From: Chishuiella changwenlii
GTDB lineage: Bacteria; Bacteroidota; Bacteroidia; Flavobacteriales; Weeksellaceae
NCBI RefSeq assembly: GCF_900142565.1
Contig: NZ_FRBH01000001.1
Location: 124,001 to 188,000 of the forward strand
Direction of reading: 5' to 3'
DNA: 64,000 bases
Of this stretch, positions 59,742-64,000 are shown piece by piece; within the stretch, counting starts at the first letter, position 1; each line of letters starts with the position of its first letter. Made by a program: the position numbers and the translations under genes. The notes under the pieces were generated by a model that did not search any database, was not told the DNA's origin, and worked only from the letters and a program-made list of their open reading frames with translations.

Positions 59742-60860
59742 ATGCATTGGGAGAATATAATTGGTCAAAAAGAAGTAAAAGAGAAGCTTCAACAGTCAAT
59801 AAAAGACAATAGAATTAGTCATGCTCAACTGTTTTCGGGACCAGAAGGTTCTGCCACTTTGCCTCTGGCAATTGCATATGCAAGAGAAGTTCTGTCTAAT
59901 GTAAATAGCGACCAAAGTAACCTAAAAGTAGATAAACTTCAACATCCAGATTTACATTTTGCATTCCCTTACTCAGCAACCGATGCTGTAAAAAAACCTC
60001 TGGCAAAATATTTATTAAATGATTGGAGAAGTTTCTTACAAGAAAATGCATACGGAAATTTAACCGATTGGATGTCTCATTTAGGTATAGCCAAAAAACA
60101 AGGTGTAATTCCTGTAGATGAAGCGGATGAAATTATAAAAACACTTGCTTTAAATAGTTATGAAGGTGGATACAAAATAATGATTATTTGGCAACCAGAA
60201 ACAATGACAATTGCAGCAGCAAATAAATTATTGAAAATTATTGAAGAACCTCCACAGAAAACTTTATTCTTATTGGTTACAGAAAGAGAAGATTTACTTT
60301 TGCAAACTATTACTTCTCGCTGTCAATTGGTTAAAATCCCAAAATTGTCTCAAACTGATATTAATGATTTCCTGATTAATGAGAAAGGAATTTCTCCACA
60401 AAAGGCGCAACATGTTTCATTTTTAGCTCAAGGAAATTTAAGAGAAGCATTACACCAATTAACAGATGATGAGCATTTATTCGACACCTATTTTGTTACA
60501 TGGGTAAGAAAAGCGTTTATGGCAGCCAAAACACCTACTGTTTTAAAAGATTTGATTGATTGGTCTAACCAAATCGCTTCTTGGTCGAGAAACGAGCAAA
60601 AAGATTTTTTAAATTATTGCGCTGAAATTTTTAGACAAGCCTTACTTAAAACTTATCAAACAGATGATTTAGTTTTTTTAGAAATAAATGCAGAAGGTTT
60701 TAAATGGCAAGGTTTTGCACCTTTTATAAATGGAGCTAATATAGAAGATATTCTTAATGAAATTAATGAGGCTTCTTATCATATCGATAGAAATGGAAAT
60801 TCTAAAATAATTTTATTAGATCTTTCTATAAAATTAACACGTAATCTACATAAAAAATAA
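59742..60860 (+). CDS. holB: DNA polymerase III delta' subunit
   Basis: 372 aa. Starts WENIIGQKEVKEKLQQSIKD and has the degenerate P-loop GPEGSATLPLA, in which the lysine is absent as expected for the non-ATPase delta' subunit. MTIAAANKLLKIIEEPPQKTLFLLVTE and SRCQLVKIPKL (sensor/SRC motif) follow. Clamp-loader component for DNA replication. Confidence 0.93.
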   Translation: MHWENIIGQKEVKEKLQQSIKDNRISHAQLFSGPEGSATLPLAIAYAREVLSNVNSDQSNLKVDKLQHPDLHFAFPYSATDAVKKPLAKYLLNDWRSFLQENAYGNLTDWMSHLGIAKKQGVIPVDEADEIIKTLALNSYEGGYKIMIIWQPETMTIAAANKLLKIIEEPPQKTLFLLVTEREDLLLQTITSRCQLVKIPKLSQTDINDFLINEKGISPQKAQHVSFLAQGNLREALHQLTDDEHLFDTYFVTWVRKAFMAAKTPTVLKDLIDWSNQIASWSRNEQKDFLNYCAEIFRQALLKTYQTDDLVFLEINAEGFKWQGFAPFINGANIEDILNEINEASYHIDRNGNSKIILLDLSIKLTRNLHKK

Positions 60861-60930
60861 TTTTTTGTAGGTTACTCATAATTAAATATTTGATAAGTAT
60901 TTAAAAAATATTTAAGTAAAAAATAGTTTA

Positions 60931-60938
60931 TACATTTG
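60931..60938 (+). promoter_or_regulatory. -7 box abutting the symporter ATG
   Basis: TACATTTG contains the TTG that opens the frame and ends three bases before the ATG at 60942. No -33 at normal spacing. Confidence 0.4.
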
Positions 60939-60941
60939 AAG

Positions 60942-62132
60942 ATGAATAAACTTAAAAACAACTTACTCTTTAAAGTTATCCTCGCAATTGTGCTTGGAAT
61001 ATTACTCGGTGGAATTATACCAGAAACTATTGGTCGAATATTTATCACTTTCAATAGTTTTTTCAGCGAATTACTTAATTTTCTTATTCCATTAATTATT
61101 GTTGGTTTAATTGTTCCGTCCATAGGAAGATTGGGACAAACCGCAGGGAAACTACTATTAGTAACCGTTCTTATAGCTTATGGCTCTACTATTTTTGCGG
61201 GCTTACTGGGCTATTCAGCAAGTATGTCTATTTTCCCTAGTCTATTAGAAAATCAAACAGAACAAATAAATTTAGGAGAAAAAGCAAAAGAATTTGCGCC
61301 CTATTTTTCTATTGAGTTTCCTCCATTTTTTGCTGTTATGCCAGCTTTAGTATTTTCATTTTTATTCGGAATTGGATTATCTCGTTTACAAGATTCTACT
61401 TTCGGAAAATTAGCTGATAATTTCGAGGAGATTATTACCTATTTAATTCAACATTTAATTATTCCATTATTACCTATTTTTATTTTCGGTATTTTCTTAA
61501 ACATGTCTTACTCTGGGCAAGTTGTAACCATTTTAAATGTCTTCTTAAAAATAATTGGTATTATATTTATCTTACATGTTACACTATTAACTATCCAGTT
61601 TATAATTGCAGGAATCATTGCAAAAAAGAATCCTTTAAAAATGATGCAATTAATGCTACCAGCTTATTTCACAGCATTAGGAACACAATCTTCTGCTGCT
61701 ACAATTCCTATAACATTAGCACAAGTAAAAAAGATCGGGGTTCGGGATGAAATTGCCAGTTTTGCAGTTCCATTATGTGCAACAATTCATCTATCTGGTT
61801 CTATGTTAAAAATTGTAAGTTGCTGTTTAGCTTTAATGTTAATACAAGGAATGGAAATTAATTTTATACAATTTCTTGGTTTTATGATGATGTTAGGTAT
61901 TGCAATGGTTGCAGCACCAGGCGTTCCTGGTGGGGCTATTATGGCTGCAATTGGAATTATTGCTTCCATGTTAGGATTTAGTCCAGAAAACCAAGCTTTA
62001 ATGATTGCGCTATATATTGCAATGGATAGTTTCGGTACTGCAGGAAATGTAACTGGAGACGGTGCTATTGCAGTAACATTGGACACATTATTCAAGAAAA
62101 AAACGATTGATAATTTAACATCCACTCGCTAA
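60942..62132 (+). CDS. Dicarboxylate/amino acid:cation symporter
   Basis: 396 aa, DAACS (GltP/DctA) family. Motifs: LIVPSIGRLGQTAGK, the hairpin serines in LGTQSSAATIPITLA, SFAVPLCATIHLSGSMLK, PGVPGGAIMAA, and DSFGTAGNVTGDGAIAV (substrate and Na sites). Imports glutamate, aspartate or C4-dicarboxylates with Na+ or H+. I start at the ATG, not the TTG inside the -7 box. Confidence 0.93.
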   Translation: MNKLKNNLLFKVILAIVLGILLGGIIPETIGRIFITFNSFFSELLNFLIPLIIVGLIVPSIGRLGQTAGKLLLVTVLIAYGSTIFAGLLGYSASMSIFPSLLENQTEQINLGEKAKEFAPYFSIEFPPFFAVMPALVFSFLFGIGLSRLQDSTFGKLADNFEEIITYLIQHLIIPLLPIFIFGIFLNMSYSGQVVTILNVFLKIIGIIFILHVTLLTIQFIIAGIIAKKNPLKMMQLMLPAYFTALGTQSSAATIPITLAQVKKIGVRDEIASFAVPLCATIHLSGSMLKIVSCCLALMLIQGMEINFIQFLGFMMMLGIAMVAAPGVPGGAIMAAIGIIASMLGFSPENQALMIALYIAMDSFGTAGNVTGDGAIAVTLDTLFKKKTIDNLTSTR

Positions 62133-62164
62133 GCTCGTTTTTGCACGAGTCGTTAAATCAAAAG

Positions 62165-62211
62165 TATTTTACAAAAGTAACTTCTAGTAGGAAAGTTACT
62201 TTTGTAAAATA
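62165..62211 (+). other. 19-bp perfect hairpin after the symporter gene
   Basis: TATTTTACAAAAGTAACTT (62165-62183) and its exact complement (62193-62211) around a nine-base loop. No T tract follows directly, so it may terminate inefficiently or protect the mRNA 3' end. The rest of the spacer (to 62331) has repeated TTTACATT/GTACATT words near 62279-62322. Confidence 0.65.
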
Positions 62212-62331
62212 ATCATGTCATTTTCTCCCCAATAAAAAACGAGCAATATAAATAGTTATTCTTATTTACAAGTTAAACTTTGTACATTTTACTCTTTACA
62301 TTATACTTTTTACATTGTACATTAAAAAAGA

Positions 62332-63897
62332 TTAATTAGAATTTTTCAGCACTTTATTTCCATTTTTTATATCCTGTAAAATCCATTCTAACTCAATATC
62401 CCTATTTTTTCTTCTAGAATCTAATGTTGGTTTTATTTCTTTATTTGGGTAAACGCCATGCCCAAGCTCTATTCTTTGTTTAATTGGAGATAGATAAACT
62501 GTTCCTACAGAAATTTTTAATTTAGAATGTGGTAAAGTAAATTTTGGCATTAAGCCAGCCACAGTTCCATTATAATCCCCTCCTGTTTCTTCTCCCACAA
62601 AAAAACCTCTTTTATTTTCGTTAAGATTAGCAGCTATTAATGCTGATGCAGAATAAGAACCTCCATTTATTATAACATATAAATTACCATTATAAACCAA
62701 ATCTTTCTCAATTTTTGTAAAAGAAAACGGCATGTGTAACTCATATTCATTCTCATCATTTTTAAATGTTGAAAAATAAGAATACCCAGAACCAATCCAT
62801 AAAAATGGATAAGAGGCTACAGGAAAAAGATTATACATCGACTTACCAAATGATGTTTTATTCGCAACAATTTTTTTTCCTAAGAATTTATCAGAATCAT
62901 CTACTAAATAAGCATACAAATAGTGAGCATCTTTTACAAAACCTCCTCCATTATTTCTTATATCTAAAATTAAATTCTGTACGTTATTATTTTTTATATC
63001 AGTAAAAACTTCTTTGTAAAGCCTACGTATTTTCCCTTTTCTAAAATCAGTAATTTTTAATACAGCAATTGTACTATCATTTGTTGGGAAAGTTAGGTTT
63101 TTAGAATATCGCTTTGTTGATTTACTATAACCATACTTTTTTTGTTTTAACTTTATTTGACGCTTTACTGTTTTAGAAATAGTATCAACAGGTTTTATAC
63201 TTTTCTCTTCCTTTGTCTTAACCTTTGGAAACTCTCTAAATGTTTTTTTACTAAGAATTTTATCTCCCATTAAAAATGTCAATTCAACAGAATCCTTTAT
63301 TCCTTGTTCTAACGTAATATAATTTAGAAATGTTCTGCCAAATAAATTGTTAGAAAATGTTTTATTATTTCCATCTCCATAAACACTTGGTTTATATTTT
63401 TTTATTAAATCTTCTACCGAAACATTATCAATATATAAGAGTACAGCTCCCGAATTAATTGGATTAGTTTTAGAAAAATCTTTTACTAAAAAAATAGAAT
63501 CATTTTCAAAGAAGAAACTATAATTATGGAATACGGATTTAGATTCTTTATATTTCTTTAATTCCTTTTTAGTTAACTTTTTATACAAAGGATAAACATC
63601 TGTATGTCCATGTTTTAAACTTCTAAAAATTGGAAATAGTTTTAAATACAGTTCATTTGGAGTTAATGGTTTATTTATTGTATTCTTTAAACTATCAAAC
63701 TTGTAATCGATTGACTTTTTCGATTGATATAAATCTAGTTTAGCATGATAACGTTTTAATTTTTTGTAAACAAAATCAACATCCTTCTTTAAATCTTTTA
63801 CAGCAATATCCTCGTCAATATGTTTATTATATTCACGAACAGAAGTACATCCAAAAAGCAGTATTAAAATTAAAAAGAAGGAGAATGTTTTATTCAT
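62332..63897 (-). CDS. S41 family peptidase lipoprotein
   Basis: 521 aa. Lipoprotein signal ILILLFGC, so membrane anchored. C-terminal S41 core: LDIRNNGGGFVKDAHYLYAY, nucleophile segment NGGSYSASALIAANL, and GEETGGDYNGTVAG. A basic linker (KTVKRQIKLKQKKYGYSKST) precedes the core, and there is no clear PDZ domain. Predicted tail-specific-type protease of the periplasm. Confidence 0.88.
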   Translation of the reverse strand: MNKTFSFFLILILLFGCTSVREYNKHIDEDIAVKDLKKDVDFVYKKLKRYHAKLDLYQSKKSIDYKFDSLKNTINKPLTPNELYLKLFPIFRSLKHGHTDVYPLYKKLTKKELKKYKESKSVFHNYSFFFENDSIFLVKDFSKTNPINSGAVLLYIDNVSVEDLIKKYKPSVYGDGNNKTFSNNLFGRTFLNYITLEQGIKDSVELTFLMGDKILSKKTFREFPKVKTKEEKSIKPVDTISKTVKRQIKLKQKKYGYSKSTKRYSKNLTFPTNDSTIAVLKITDFRKGKIRRLYKEVFTDIKNNNVQNLILDIRNNGGGFVKDAHYLYAYLVDDSDKFLGKKIVANKTSFGKSMYNLFPVASYPFLWIGSGYSYFSTFKNDENEYELHMPFSFTKIEKDLVYNGNLYVIINGGSYSASALIAANLNENKRGFFVGEETGGDYNGTVAGLMPKFTLPHSKLKISVGTVYLSPIKQRIELGHGVYPNKEIKPTLDSRRKNRDIELEWILQDIKNGNKVLKNSN

Positions 63898-63908
63898 TTA
63901 CTTATTAT

Positions 63909-64000
63909 TTACATTTTTACTTCACGATAAAATTGTTGTATAAAATTTTCCATGTAAGCATGACGTTCTTCGGCAATATCTTTTGCTGTTTTAGTATTAA
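63909..64000 (-). CDS. C-terminal end of an HD-domain phosphohydrolase (continues past window)
   Basis: The last 30 codons read TKTAKDIAEERHAYMENFIQ then QFYREVKM and TAA. The pattern T-x-x-A-K-x-I-A-x-E-R-H-x-x-M-x-x-F is the typical C-terminal helix of YpgQ/YedJ-type HD hydrolases. The catalytic HD part is outside the window. Confidence 0.7.
   Translation of the reverse strand, partial: NTKTAKDIAEERHAYMENFIQQFYREVKM

Noticed and set aside
61787-62125. 112-codon minus-strand frame within the symporter gene
   Set aside because: It is antisense to the conserved DAACS motifs and has no signal peptide or family match.

Overview
The window reads as chromosomal DNA of a low-G+C Flavobacteriaceae (Bacteroidota) bacterium. 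The evidence is the fused CcoNO oxidase subunit, a PorQ type IX secretion protein, TonB receptors, a surface-lipoprotein signal (SDDD after the lipid cysteine), families typical of the group (DUF4374, DUF2271, DUF3667, DUF4145), few Shine-Dalgarno sequences, and many Bacteroidota -7 promoter boxes (TAnnTTTG). No phage, insertion sequence, CRISPR array or rRNA operon was seen. I cannot name the genus.

Region by region. 1-2.4 kb: a TonB receptor (5' end outside the window) with a ZnuD-like His-rich loop. 2.5-6.5 kb: poorly known genes (DUF4145, two small secreted or hypothetical proteins, a SHOCT-tailed secreted protein, a membrane/SRPBCC protein), a broken hydrolase fragment and one copy of a structured dispersed repeat. 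6.5-16.1 kb: the cbb3 oxidase locus (tauE-like, ccoH, ccoG, then ccoP, ccoQ, ccoNO, ccoS, ccoI) with a divergent Crp/Fnr-type regulator. The 54-residue CcoS gene was found by hand. 16.2-19.2 kb: AlkD-type glycosylase, HflX, a phosphatase lipoprotein. 19.26-30.5 kb: a complete histidine operon (hisG-D-C-B-H-A-F-IE) led by a His-codon attenuator, with a frameshifted four-helix-bundle gene and a large tricorn-like S41 peptidase inside it.

30.6-39.8 kb: a divergent metal-acquisition and redox locus. A TonB receptor and a DUF4374 surface lipoprotein face an ankyrin protein, a DUF2271 protein with an ApbE-type flavinylation motif, a PepSY/flavodoxin/ferredoxin-reductase membrane protein, and ApbE. 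Together they look like an electron chain from cytoplasmic NAD(P)H to a covalently flavinylated periplasmic protein. 40-46 kb: cmk, porQ, a DUF2339 protein, an MscS channel, and the second structured repeat. 46.1-47.1 kb: 18 perfect copies of a 7-bp repeat upstream of a ZIP metal transporter whose leader holds a perfect 16-bp palindrome. 47.2-53 kb: ecotin, tRNA-Asn, siderophore-interacting protein, a second phosphatase, DUF3667, an ABC-F ATPase with a possible regulatory leader, and a VOC protein.

53-64 kb: a Zn/Cd-type P-ATPase with a Fur-family regulator, a glycosylasparaginase and cutC pair, three tandem paralogous secreted proteins (one duplication carried along the 3' end of cutC), holB, a dicarboxylate symporter, an S41 lipoprotein, and the end of an HD phosphohydrolase. 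The main themes are metal homeostasis, microaerobic respiration and histidine synthesis. The strongest unusual signals are the flavinylation locus, the his attenuator, the covarying repeat pair, the heptamer array with its operator-like palindrome, and several -7 boxes placed so close to ATG codons that leaderless mRNAs are predicted.
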